Positions 7,744 through 14,788 of a stretch of 15,613 nucleotides of DNA are shown here, piece by piece. How positions within the stretch are numbered: position 1 is the stretch's first letter; every line of letters begins with the position of its first letter. Both the position numbers and the translations under genes were made by a program. Origin of the DNA: JBBTCJ01 sp038043285 (GTDB taxonomy: Bacteria; Planctomycetota; Phycisphaerae; UBA1845); NCBI GenBank assembly GCA_038043285.1, contig JBBTCJ010000173.1:1-15613 (forward strand), given 5' to 3'. The notes under the pieces were generated by a model. That model had not been told where the DNA came from and ran no database searches. It saw nothing but the letters and a program-made list of their open reading frames with translations.

Positions 7744-8559
7744 TCAGGCGATCGACCGTCCGCCGTCGATGGGAATCACTTGGCCGGTGACGTAATGGCC
7801 GTGTTCGACGAGGAAGCGCACCAGGGCGGCGACTTCCTCGGGCGTTCCTTCGCGGCCTACGAGCGTCTTGTCGATCAACTTCTGGCGCAGTTCGGGCGAA
7901 TAGTCCTGGGGAAACACGACGATCCCTGGAGCGACTGCATTCACTTGCACATGTGGTGCCAGTGCTCTGGCCAATCCCTTCGTCAATGAGGACAACCCCG
8001 CCTTCGACACACAGTAGGCCAAATGATTACCCCAAGGCCGCTCGGCGGAAATGTCCGATAGATTGACGATTTTCCCCCGGCCGGAGGCGGATAGGTATGG
8101 CTTGGCATAGTGAGCGAGGGCCGCCGGCGCGATCAGGTTCGTGCGGAGCGTGGACTCCCAATGGTCGAGGGGAAAGGTGCATTCGCCTTCCTGGAGGGGG
8201 ATCCCCGCGGACCATTGAGTAAGTGGTTCCGGCGTCGGCCGGTCCCTGACGGTCGCGGTACTGACGTCGTCGGCCGGAAAAACCGAGGCGTTGTTGACCA
8301 GGATATCGAGTCGCCCCAGGGCGCCGACGACCTGGTCGATCACGCTCGACCAGGAGGCAGGGTCGGCGAGGTCGGCGGAAATCAACTCCGCCCGTCGCCC
8401 GAGGGCAGTGACCGCGGCGGCGACATCGGCGGCCTCGGTCTTCGACGATCGGTAGTGGACCGCTACGTCGAATCCAGCGCGGGCGAGTTCGATGGCGATT
8501 GCCCTTCCGACGCGCCTGGCGGCGCCGGTCACGAGAGCGACGGCGCAGTCGTTGGACAT
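7744..8559 (-). CDS. SDR oxidoreductase of the pteridine reductase (PTR1/FolM-like) type
   Basis: 271 residues from ATG 8559 (AGGA eight bases upstream) to TGA 7744. This is a Rossmann-fold short-chain dehydrogenase. The cofactor loop TGAARRVGRAIA (11-22) has the Arg-rich form of pteridine reductases, followed by HYRSS (35-39), which suits NADPH. NNAS is at 89-92, and the active site Y182-x3-K186 is in AYCVSKAG. Thirteen residues before Tyr182, where most SDRs have Ser, sits Asp169; Leishmania PTR1 has the same spacing (D181, Y194, K198). AERP at 172-175 is also PTR1/FolM-like. These enzymes reduce dihydropterins or dihydrofolate. Residues about 97-128 form an insert not seen in FolM, which could alter the substrate pocket. 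It follows the STAS gene by 51 bp. The substrate is inferred. Confidence 0.88.
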   Translation of the reverse strand: MSNDCAVALVTGAARRVGRAIAIELARAGFDVAVHYRSSKTEAADVAAAVTALGRRAELISADLADPASWSSVIDQVVGALGRLDILVNNASVFPADDVSTATVRDRPTPEPLTQWSAGIPLQEGECTFPLDHWESTLRTNLIAPAALAHYAKPYLSASGRGKIVNLSDISAERPWGNHLAYCVSKAGLSSLTKGLARALAPHVQVNAVAPGIVVFPQDYSPELRQKLIDKTLVGREGTPEEVAALVRFLVEHGHYVTGQVIPIDGGRSIA

Positions 8560-8610
8560 GCCACTTTTCCTGTCCTTGTTGCGGCGCGGAAGATTCGGCG
8601 CGTGGGTCGG

Positions 8611-8955
8611 CTACAGTTGCCCGGCGCCAAGTTGAACGCTGGCGAGGGCGGTAGAGACGTTAGGCTCGAAGTCGAACACCTTGTCCAGCCCGGTGACCAG
8701 GAACAGACCCCAGACGTTCGTGTCGATGCCGCAGAGAACCAACTTACGCTTCCCGGCGATGAGTTTTTTGCGGAGCTTGAGGAGCTTGGCGATGTTCGAG
8801 GAATTGAGGTAGTTCACGCCGGAGAAGTTCAGGACAACGTCGACGTCCGACTGGGTGTCCAACTGATCGAGCAGCCCGGCCACGTCGTCCGTAAACGCGG
8901 GATCATCCTGCAACTCGACAACCAAAATGTTCTCCGACCAGTTCTCAATGGACAC
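8611..8955 (-). CDS. STAS-domain protein (anti-sigma-factor-antagonist-like)
   Basis: 114 residues from GTG 8955, chosen because GGAGG (8970-8966) lies ten bases upstream; an in-frame TTG at 8985 would lie before that site. The whole protein is one STAS domain of the SpoIIAA/RsbV type: an N-terminal strand, then VDVVLNFSGVNYLNSSNIAKLL at about 38-59, and a C-terminal LVLCGI...VFDFEPN. In SpoIIAA the motif is DSSG with the first Ser phosphorylated by the partner anti-sigma kinase. Here it is N51-S52-S53-N54, so the serine is kept while the flanking Asp and Gly are replaced. Such proteins are cytosolic partner-switching modules. No kinase, PP2C phosphatase or sigma factor is in the window, so the partner is unknown. 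It appears to have its own promoter and probably leads into the SDR gene. Confidence 0.88.
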   Translation of the reverse strand: MSIENWSENILVVELQDDPAFTDDVAGLLDQLDTQSDVDVVLNFSGVNYLNSSNIAKLLKLRKKLIAGKRKLVLCGIDTNVWGLFLVTGLDKVFDFEPNVSTALASVQLGAGQL

Positions 8956-8965
8956 GACGGACGCT

Positions 8966-8970
8966 CCTCC
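8966..8970 (-). promoter_or_regulatory. Shine-Dalgarno site setting the GTG start of the STAS gene
   Basis: GGAGG on the - strand, ten bases before GTG 8955. It favours this start over the TTG at 8985. Confidence 0.65.
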
Positions 8971-8985
8971 GTTTCGACAACTCAA

Positions 8986-9014
8986 AGCCTAGCCTGCCGG
9001 ACTGGCGCTGTCAA
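8986..9014 (-). promoter_or_regulatory. Sigma70-type promoter for the STAS-SDR genes
   Basis: On the - strand, a perfect -35 TTGACA (9014-9009), a 17-bp spacer and -10 TAGGCT (8991-8986, three of six). Transcription would start near 8979, giving a leader of about 24 bases that contains the GGAGG. The 278-bp gap to the preceding gene supports a separate promoter. Confidence 0.55.
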
Positions 9015-9233
9015 CGCGCTTGACGCGGGAGTGGTTTTTCAATTTCTCGTTTCCTTTGTGCCGCTTTGCGACTCCTCGACGGCGCATGTCTCATACCAAC
9101 CGCAGTTCGAGTTTGCCGATCGCCACCGTCGCGGGCGAGCGTTGGGTGCCACCGGCAGCCTGCGACCGGCGTTGGCACGGGCGGACAAGCCGCCCGTGGC
9201 GCCGTGGAAAGGATCACGCAGACGCCGGCCGGT

Positions 9234-10196
9234 TTATTGTCGGCGAACCAACAGATCAGTCTTGACGTTCAGGCGTCTCAGGGAGGGCGCCGCGTCCTTC
9301 AACCATCGCTGCGCGTCGGTGTAGTACCCCGCCGTCGGTTCGAGTCCGGGCTGCTGGCCCGACCAGTAACCATTGAAGACGTGCATGAACAACTCGCGCA
9401 AATACTTGCTGTAAACGCTGGCGAGGGCCACCGCGAAGTGCCGCTGCTCCCCCCCGACGGCGAACTCGACGCGGATCACGCGCGAGCCGTCGGCGAGGCG
9501 GTAGGCGCTGCACGTCTGGTTTTCTTCGACGATCCGCAACTCGTATCCCGGAAATGCGGTTGCCAGCGCGTCGCGGTAATGCATCCGCCCGCCCAAACGG
9601 TCGACGCCGATACGCACCAGGCGGTCCTCGCCGCAGCGGAGAACTCGACCGAGAACGCGCAGGGCAAGCCCAAGCAGTGCGACGGCCTTGTTGCGCGTGC
9701 CCGCGACCAGACGGTTGTAGTGCCCCTCGGCCAACGGTTCGCAAAAGACGCCGATCAAGTCGACGCCCTGCTCGCGGCCATTTCGCCGGACGGCGTTGGC
9801 CCGCGTCCCCACGTCGCCCACGTCGCGTTCCAGCGGGATGGCTGCGTCGGACGCACAATACCAGGGATATGATTCGAGTTGATCGGATGCGTGCGGGGCG
9901 ACGGAGTGAATGAGCTCGCGCCAGGTTTGGGGATGTTTTCCGGACACCGCGAGCATGACCAGGGCGGCCCGTTCCAGCGGAACCAAACTCCCGCGCCCGC
10001 GAAACAACTTCTTGCTGTCGGCGATCGCCATTCGCCGCTCACCGCGCGAGGTCTCGCGCGAGCACGTCTCTGCCAGCGTTTCCCACAGACAATCGTTCAC
10101 CCGCGCGTCCGGCACGCGAAAGGCTACGCCGGAGACCACCAGTGGTCCCAGCAACGGTCCAAACCCCGCTTCGTCAATCCCGGCGACGATGGCCAC
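9234..10196 (-). CDS. Divergent RNase HII-family protein
   Basis: 320 residues from GTG 10196, the only start in this frame after the stop at 10227, to TAA 9234. RNase HII cleaves RNA in RNA-DNA hybrids with an Asp/Glu metal site. The N-terminus GIDEAGFGPLLGPLVV (7-22) matches the family's GIDEAGRGPxxGPVV, giving D8 and E9. DSKKL (60-64) matches the conserved DSKKL. GVDRLGGR supplies D199 for the central Asp, and ASVYSKYLREL (259-269) aligns with the SIIAKVxRD helix, with Glu268 in place of Asp. AGYYTDAQRWL (289-299) resembles the closing GYxTxxH helix, without its His. At 320 aa it is over 100 residues longer than typical RnhB, mainly through a 70-190 insert. The Arg after DEAG is Phe12. It may be a specialised nuclease and not the housekeeping enzyme. 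It follows the P-loop gene by 30 bp. Confidence 0.85.
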   Translation of the reverse strand: MAIVAGIDEAGFGPLLGPLVVSGVAFRVPDARVNDCLWETLAETCSRETSRGERRMAIADSKKLFRGRGSLVPLERAALVMLAVSGKHPQTWRELIHSVAPHASDQLESYPWYCASDAAIPLERDVGDVGTRANAVRRNGREQGVDLIGVFCEPLAEGHYNRLVAGTRNKAVALLGLALRVLGRVLRCGEDRLVRIGVDRLGGRMHYRDALATAFPGYELRIVEENQTCSAYRLADGSRVIRVEFAVGGEQRHFAVALASVYSKYLRELFMHVFNGYWSGQQPGLEPTAGYYTDAQRWLKDAAPSLRRLNVKTDLLVRRQ

Positions 10197-10226
10197 GACT
10201 GCGAGTCGTCCTTTCCCTGCGGGGAA

Positions 10227-11042
10227 TCACTTCCCGCCCACACACATGGGTTTCAAAGCCTTCAGCAAAGCCTTGCATTCCTTGCCCGCAAGATCCGAGG
10301 GGTCGCAGAAGAACAATTCGTTCCGCCGGCCGGACGCGCCGCGAACCCGTGAGAGCATGCTGGCGATCCGGCGAACGCACTCTTCCGTCTCCGCACCGGT
10401 CCGCCCGAGCTTGGTGTTCACGATGATCACGTCGCTTTCCACCAGTCCGTGATAGGGTTGTTGGAGCTGAATGCGGGTGGCCAATTCGTCGCCCAGCGGC
10501 GAATAGAGGAAGCCTCGCATGTGCGTCGCGGAGAACTCCGGCCGCACCTCCGATGGCTCGGCGGACTCGTCCGGAAGGCCCTTAAAAAGCCCAAAAATCT
10601 CCGAGGCGAAGGCCGCCGTGTCGTCCAGCGCCTGACGCAGCTCCTTGGCCGCTTGGTGCGGATCGCGGAAGACCTCGTGGACCTTTCCTGGCGCCGGCAT
10701 CACGAACACCCGATGGTCGTAGGGGTAGGCGCAGCGCAGCACGGGATCGGAGTCGGCTTCGATCACCACCGATCCGAACCGATCCTCACGATGAATGGCC
10801 GAAAGCGCCTCCGGCAGCACCTCGAAGATGCGATCCTCGTGAAACTCGATCCAGCGTGCTGAACGAACGTGAGGCGACTGCGGCGGCTTCCCTGACTTGG
10901 CCGGCGCGGTCTTGTCGGAACCCGCCTTCACCAACCGGATGTAATGGGGCGGATGCTTCCACAGTCGCTCGATCATCGTCTGAATGATCGCGCTCTTGCC
11001 GGACCGTCGGATCCCACTCACAAAAACGACCGCCAACCCCAT
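10227..11042 (-). CDS. P-loop NTPase of unknown function
   Basis: 271 residues from ATG 11042 (AGGGAG eleven bases upstream); a GTG four codons earlier is possible but has no spaced ribosome site. A hydrophobic strand leads straight into Walker A GIRRSGKS (10-17). SVVIEADSDP near 90-100 is a plausible Walker B strand, and DVIIVNTKLG near 205-215 sits where a base-specificity motif could be. The arrangement, a short P-loop protein beginning almost at residue 1, recalls MobB/CobW-like or deoxynucleotide-kinase folds, but no family signature settles it. It ends 30 bp before the RNase HII-like gene, so the two are probably co-transcribed and may share a nucleic-acid role. I do not recognise the gene; only the P-loop is secure. 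Confidence 0.78.
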   Translation of the reverse strand: MGLAVVFVSGIRRSGKSAIIQTMIERLWKHPPHYIRLVKAGSDKTAPAKSGKPPQSPHVRSARWIEFHEDRIFEVLPEALSAIHREDRFGSVVIEADSDPVLRCAYPYDHRVFVMPAPGKVHEVFRDPHQAAKELRQALDDTAAFASEIFGLFKGLPDESAEPSEVRPEFSATHMRGFLYSPLGDELATRIQLQQPYHGLVESDVIIVNTKLGRTGAETEECVRRIASMLSRVRGASGRRNELFFCDPSDLAGKECKALLKALKPMCVGGK

Positions 11043-11156
11043 CGCCGATGACACTCCCTTATCCTGCCGCGCCTCGACAGGCGACCGGTCCAGCTTGCCA
11101 GGCGGAGCCGTGGGCTTCCCCCGTCGCCCGCGGACGCGTCCGCCGTCATTGTGCCG

Positions 11157-12257
11157 CTACCGTTGCTCCGGCGATCGTTCCCTCGCCGCCGCATCGTGCG
11201 GTCGCTGCACGACCATCGGCACCGCCGGCGCTAGCCGAAGCACGTCGCGGTCCTTGTGGAACCGGTCGCTCCACAACCGGGTCATCCGCTCGTCGCACCA
11301 CGACTTGGCGTCGGAGTCGCCGGCGGCGTCCAGTCGATTTCCCCACTCGGCCAGCACTCCCATCTCCACTGCGGTGCAGGTTCGAATCGCGCGGTCGCGT
11401 TCCGCCTCGTCGTCAAACCAGTCGCGGCACCGCTCCTCCAGTTGGGAGAGCATGGCGAGCGCGGTTGGCGCGCCGCCTCGCTGGGCGATGATTCGACAAC
11501 GAAGCAGGCGGCCGAAAAACGCATGGGGCAGGGTGGCAGCCTTCAATTCCACGGACGGTCCGTCAAGAATGGACAACACCGGCGCCGAATCAGTCTCCCG
11601 CGATCGAAGGATCGCTTGCCACAGGGATGCCGCCGCCGAGACCTGCGGTTCGTCGTGCTCCCGAAGTCGGGATAGGGCTGATCGCGCCTCGCGGATCGCC
11701 TCATCCGAGCCTCCGTTGTCCCGGCCGAAGACCGCTCGCAGGGTCTGGGAGAACGCGCGCAACGTCTCCCGTTGCCCCCGCCGGGCGTCACCCTCCTCCT
11801 CGATAGCGCTACCCCCGTCCGCCTCAGCCTCGTCCAGGAGCTTCTCCGCGACTTCCAGCAATTCCATCAGCGAGGATTCATCGCCGATTGACGGATCCCT
11901 CGGCAGACCCAGCAGCAAAGTCGTCGCCGGGACTTCGAAGCCGTTCGAGAGCAGCACGTTCGCTGCAAGAAGCAGGCGATCGGCGCGAGGCGGTGCCTCG
12001 GTCGCCTGACGAGCCTCGCGCGCGAGGTTCTCGGCTTCCTGTTTCGCCCAGCGGAGGTACTCGCCGCCGGTATCGTACCCCTTCGGAAGGGCCACGACTG
12101 CCGCGTACGGCTCGGGCATCGTCGGCGGGGCGTTCGTTCCTGGTGCGGACGTGACATCCTCGGTCAGCCCCCAACCGGCGCAGGTCAACCAGATCGGCGC
12201 AAGCCAAGCGCTGATCCGGAACTCGCCCGCTTTTTGCTGACGGATTGGCACTCGCAT
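11157..12257 (-). CDS. Hypothetical exported alpha-helical protein
   Basis: 366 residues from ATG 12257 to TAG 11157. The frame is open to TTG/ATG codons as far as 12458, but that part overlaps the promoter and start of the divergent VWA gene. The chosen ATG is followed by a short basic stretch and a hydrophobic segment (about 15-30) that could be a signal peptide or anchor; a lipobox at Cys26 is poor. From residue 65 the protein is nearly all helix, rich in Ala, Glu, Arg and Leu, with acidic stretches near 130-160 and pairs of helices that look like degenerate TPR or HEAT-type repeats. No catalytic motif is visible. It has no clear ribosome site, so the start is uncertain. It lies 114 bp upstream of the P-loop gene on the same strand and is divergent from the VWA operon. 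Function unknown. Confidence 0.68.
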   Translation of the reverse strand: MRVPIRQQKAGEFRISAWLAPIWLTCAGWGLTEDVTSAPGTNAPPTMPEPYAAVVALPKGYDTGGEYLRWAKQEAENLAREARQATEAPPRADRLLLAANVLLSNGFEVPATTLLLGLPRDPSIGDESSLMELLEVAEKLLDEAEADGGSAIEEEGDARRGQRETLRAFSQTLRAVFGRDNGGSDEAIREARSALSRLREHDEPQVSAAASLWQAILRSRETDSAPVLSILDGPSVELKAATLPHAFFGRLLRCRIIAQRGGAPTALAMLSQLEERCRDWFDDEAERDRAIRTCTAVEMGVLAEWGNRLDAAGDSDAKSWCDERMTRLWSDRFHKDRDVLRLAPAVPMVVQRPHDAAARERSPEQR

Positions 12258-12362
12258 CGTCGATGCCAGTGTACTCACGGCTCCGCGAAAAAGACAGACG
12301 TAGGAACCTTGCGGCCCGGGGTCGTCCCATGGCCGATCATCCGCGTCGATTCCGTAAGTCGG

Positions 12363-12391
12363 TTGACCATGTACTCCGACGGGAATATAGT
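12363..12391 (+). promoter_or_regulatory. Sigma70-type promoter of the VWA-ExbB operon
   Basis: -35 TTGACC (12363-12368), a 17-bp spacer and -10 TATAGT (12386-12391), each matching five of six consensus bases. Transcription would start near 12398, 17 bases before ATG 12415. It lies in the divergent gap and is the best promoter match I found in the window. Confidence 0.6.
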
Positions 12392-12414
12392 CTCGTCGTC
12401 GCCTCGCCGAACGC

Positions 12415-13560
12415 ATGAGTGGGCCGCGATGGATCCTCCGGGCGTTCCATAAACTCAAGCTCCTTCGCGTCGTGGGACGGCGATCGCACCATGAGCACCC
12501 TGTGACCTCCGCCCGATTCCACGCCGACGCCGCGAACCCGTTTTCCGCAAGCGGACATGAGGGATCGGCTTCGTCGGAGCTTTCCGGGGGTACTCTCGCC
12601 GGCGCGTGGGCGATCTCTCTCGTGATTCACCTCGCCGGGCTGGGAGCGATGGTCTACATCGTGTTCCCCTTCGCCCCCAAGCCGGAGGCGACGCCGCCGC
12701 TTCCCGCCGACGTGCAGATCTACGGAGAGGTCGACGGGCGCATCGTCGCGGGCCGTTCCGCCGCATCGGTCGCCCCCACTACTCCGACACCGCCAGAAGC
12801 CGACCTTAACCCCGGCGTGCCCCCGCCCGACGCCGCCCACATCGCCCCCCGCGTGTCCCCGTCGAGTGGCGACGGAGGGAACGTCGGAGCTTGGGACGTA
12901 ACGGGCGGGGGGTCCAACGACCTTGGGCTGCACATTCTGGCGTCGTCGGGAAGTATTGCGGAGGCTGGCTTTCCGGTTGCGGGCAGCGGCCGCGGGGACG
13001 GGGTTGGTTTTGGGAATGGGGCGGGGGGACTTGGCGAAGGCCAGCCGAACTTCTTCGGCGCCGGGCAGCCCGCGCGCGGGGTGCGCTCGATCGTGTACGT
13101 TGTGGATCGCAGCGCCTCCATGCTCGATACGTTCGACTACGTCCAGAAGGAATTGGTGCGATCCATCTCCGCCCTTCGGCGAAGCCAGAAATTCCACGTC
13201 ATCTTCTTCAACGCCGAGGAGCCGCTGGAGAATCCGCCGTCCCGCCTGGTCAATGCCGTGGAAGCTCATCGCCAACAATTCTTCGAGTTCCTCCAACAGG
13301 TCGAACCGACCGGCGGCACGCACCCGGAATCGGCGCTTCGCCGCGCGCTCGAACTTCAACCGGATTTGATCTATCTTCTGTCCGATGGGATCGAGTTTGA
13401 TTCCAATCTTCCACTCTACCTCGACGAGTGGAACAAGGAGCGGCGAACGAGAATCTTCACCATCGCCTACCTCGATCCCGAAGGGCGGAGAATCCTGGAG
13501 TCGATTGCCCGCGAGCATGGCGGAGAATGCAAGTTCGTATCTGAGTATGACCTGCCCTAG
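12415..13560 (+). CDS. Membrane-anchored VWA-domain protein with TonB/TolA-like transmembrane helix
   Basis: 381 residues from ATG 12415, with no clear ribosome site; GTG codons at 12472 and 12502 are alternatives. After a cytoplasmic head, residues 62-86 form one transmembrane helix containing S68-LVI-H72. The S-x3-H spacing is the proton-coupling motif of TonB (S16, H20) and TolA. A Pro-rich (87-145) then Gly-rich (150-218) linker follows. FFGAGQPARG leads into a VWA domain (223-378) with a complete MIDAS: D231-R-S233-A-S235, Thr302 in TGGTH, and D324 in LLSDG. VWA domains bind protein ligands through a divalent metal. With ExbB and probably ExbD downstream, I infer an envelope protein driven by the ExbBD motor. 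Many Planctomycetota encode similar VWA proteins near ExbBD genes. The VWA and anchor are certain; the TonB-like role is inference. Confidence 0.88.
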   Translation: MSGPRWILRAFHKLKLLRVVGRRSHHEHPVTSARFHADAANPFSASGHEGSASSELSGGTLAGAWAISLVIHLAGLGAMVYIVFPFAPKPEATPPLPADVQIYGEVDGRIVAGRSAASVAPTTPTPPEADLNPGVPPPDAAHIAPRVSPSSGDGGNVGAWDVTGGGSNDLGLHILASSGSIAEAGFPVAGSGRGDGVGFGNGAGGLGEGQPNFFGAGQPARGVRSIVYVVDRSASMLDTFDYVQKELVRSISALRRSQKFHVIFFNAEEPLENPPSRLVNAVEAHRQQFFEFLQQVEPTGGTHPESALRRALELQPDLIYLLSDGIEFDSNLPLYLDEWNKERRTRIFTIAYLDPEGRRILESIAREHGGECKFVSEYDLP

Positions 13561-13568
13561 CCCTAACA

Positions 13569-13640
13569 GCCCGTGGAAGAACGCACGCAGGATCGCGTGG
13601 CACGAGCCTCCCGCCCGTGGAACCACGGGTCGGCAGCCCG
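13569..13640. repeat. Palindrome and short direct repeats between the VWA and TPR genes
   Basis: CCCGTGGAACCACGGG (13614-13629) is a perfect 7-bp inverted repeat around AA. GCCCGTGGAA occurs at 13569-13578 and again at 13613-13622. No T run follows, so it is a poor intrinsic terminator. It could be a dispersed palindromic repeat or an RNA structure in the leader of the next gene. Confidence 0.5.
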
Positions 13641-13648
13641 GGTGGCAT

Positions 13649-14746
13649 GTGCTCGGACGCGCTTCGTCCGCGCGGTCCTCCCGGCGAACTTCGCTCGGTT
13701 TGCTCGCGACGATCCTCTTTCTCGCCACCTGGCGGATCGCCGGCGGCGATCAGATCGTGGTCCGCGGCGAAAACCACGCCGACGTCGAGATCGTCGGGCT
13801 GGAAGAGGGCAACCTGTGTTTTCTGGACGGAAGAGGCCGGACGCACCGCGCGCCGCTGTCGGCACTCGAACTCATCGTCGTCTCGCGGGGCACGACCTTC
13901 GACGACTTTAACGAAGCAGAGCGTTTTCTCGCCGGCGGGGAGACGGAGAAAGCCGCAGCTCGGTACGAGCGCGCCGCGCGGCTTGCCGGCGAATTCTGGA
14001 GCGATCTCGTCGCTTGCCGGCTCACCGTGGCCTACGACCGCGCAAACCAGTTCGACCGGGCCATGGTGGCGTTTGTACGCGCGCTGCGGGGTCGAACTTC
14101 CGGGGCGTCCGCGGCGGTCCAGATCATCCCCCGGAACATGCCTACGGTCCGAACGGCGGCCTATGGTCGGGCGGTTGGCGAACTGGAGGCCGCCCTGTCC
14201 GTCGATGTGCCGCCGGATCAGCGCGCCCTTCTCGAGCTGGTTGGATTCGACGTCCTGCGGAAGGCCTCGGATGATCGAACCGCCCAAGCGGCGGCCCGCG
14301 TCGCGGCGATGCACGTCCCTCGCTCCATCCGTTCGCCGGCGGTGTACGCCATCGTCGCGGAAGCCATGCGCCGGTCGATCGCCGCTGACGCGAATCAGAC
14401 CGTTCTCGACGCCCTGGACGAAGCCATCCGCCAGGCTCCCGACGCATCGGTCGCGGATTTTCTGCTGTTGAAAGGGGACGCGTTGTCGAAGAACGCCCGC
14501 ACGCGGGATGACTTGATCCGCGCAAGCTGGCCCTATCTGCGCGTGGTCGTGCACCTGCCCGACGACTCGCGCGCCGCCGACGGCTTGCTCGGCGCGGCCA
14601 AAGTCCTGAGCCGATTGGGCAGGGACGAACCGGCGGCGGCGTTGTTGAAGGAGTGCGCGCTCCATCGCGTCGCGCGCCCCGAGATCAGGCAGCAGGCGGA
14701 ACAACTGCTTGCCCGCGCCGCAACCGAAACGCGGCCCAAACCCTGA
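13649..14746 (+). CDS. Exported TPR-like repeat protein
   Basis: 365 residues from GTG 13649 to the TGA at 14744-14746. The frame is open back into the VWA gene, but the first sensible start is this GTG, which gives a signal peptide: basic head with RRTS, hydrophobic LGLLATILFLATW (16-28), then AGG as a likely cleavage region. Residues 34-80 form a small beta-rich part (IVVRGENHADVEIVGLEEGN). From 84 the protein is helical: FNEAERFLAGGETEKAAARYERAARL followed by LTVAYDRANQFDRAMVAFVRALRG is a recognisable TPR pair, and helix pairs continue to the end (for example SRAADGLLGAAKVLSRLGRDEPAAALLKECALH, abbreviated here by function). It probably acts as a periplasmic protein-binding scaffold. It sits between the VWA protein and ExbB, 42 bp before the latter, so it likely belongs to the same machine. 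TPR content is moderately certain; the partner is unknown. Confidence 0.78.
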   Translation: MLGRASSARSSRRTSLGLLATILFLATWRIAGGDQIVVRGENHADVEIVGLEEGNLCFLDGRGRTHRAPLSALELIVVSRGTTFDDFNEAERFLAGGETEKAAARYERAARLAGEFWSDLVACRLTVAYDRANQFDRAMVAFVRALRGRTSGASAAVQIIPRNMPTVRTAAYGRAVGELEAALSVDVPPDQRALLELVGFDVLRKASDDRTAQAAARVAAMHVPRSIRSPAVYAIVAEAMRRSIAADANQTVLDALDEAIRQAPDASVADFLLLKGDALSKNARTRDDLIRASWPYLRVVVHLPDDSRAADGLLGAAKVLSRLGRDEPAAALLKECALHRVARPEIRQQAEQLLARAATETRPKP

Positions 14747-14776
14747 TCGGTCCGCCGCGTTGCGCGGTGAGTGCCC

Positions 14777-14782
14777 AAGGAG
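14777..14782 (+). promoter_or_regulatory. Shine-Dalgarno site setting the GTG start of exbB
   Basis: AAGGAG ends six bases before GTG 14789. In-frame GTG 14771 and ATG 14783 lie before or directly against this site and are less likely starts. Confidence 0.65.
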
Positions 14783-14788
14783 ATGTGT

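Noticed and set aside
8110..9324. A 404-codon + strand frame opposite the SDR and STAS genes
   Set aside because: Both - strand genes show catalytic or family motifs; the + strand translation shows none and runs across an intergenic gap.
12337..13728. A 463-codon - strand frame opposite the VWA gene
   Set aside because: Antisense shadow: the VWA MIDAS motifs, linker and membrane helix on the + strand are decisive.
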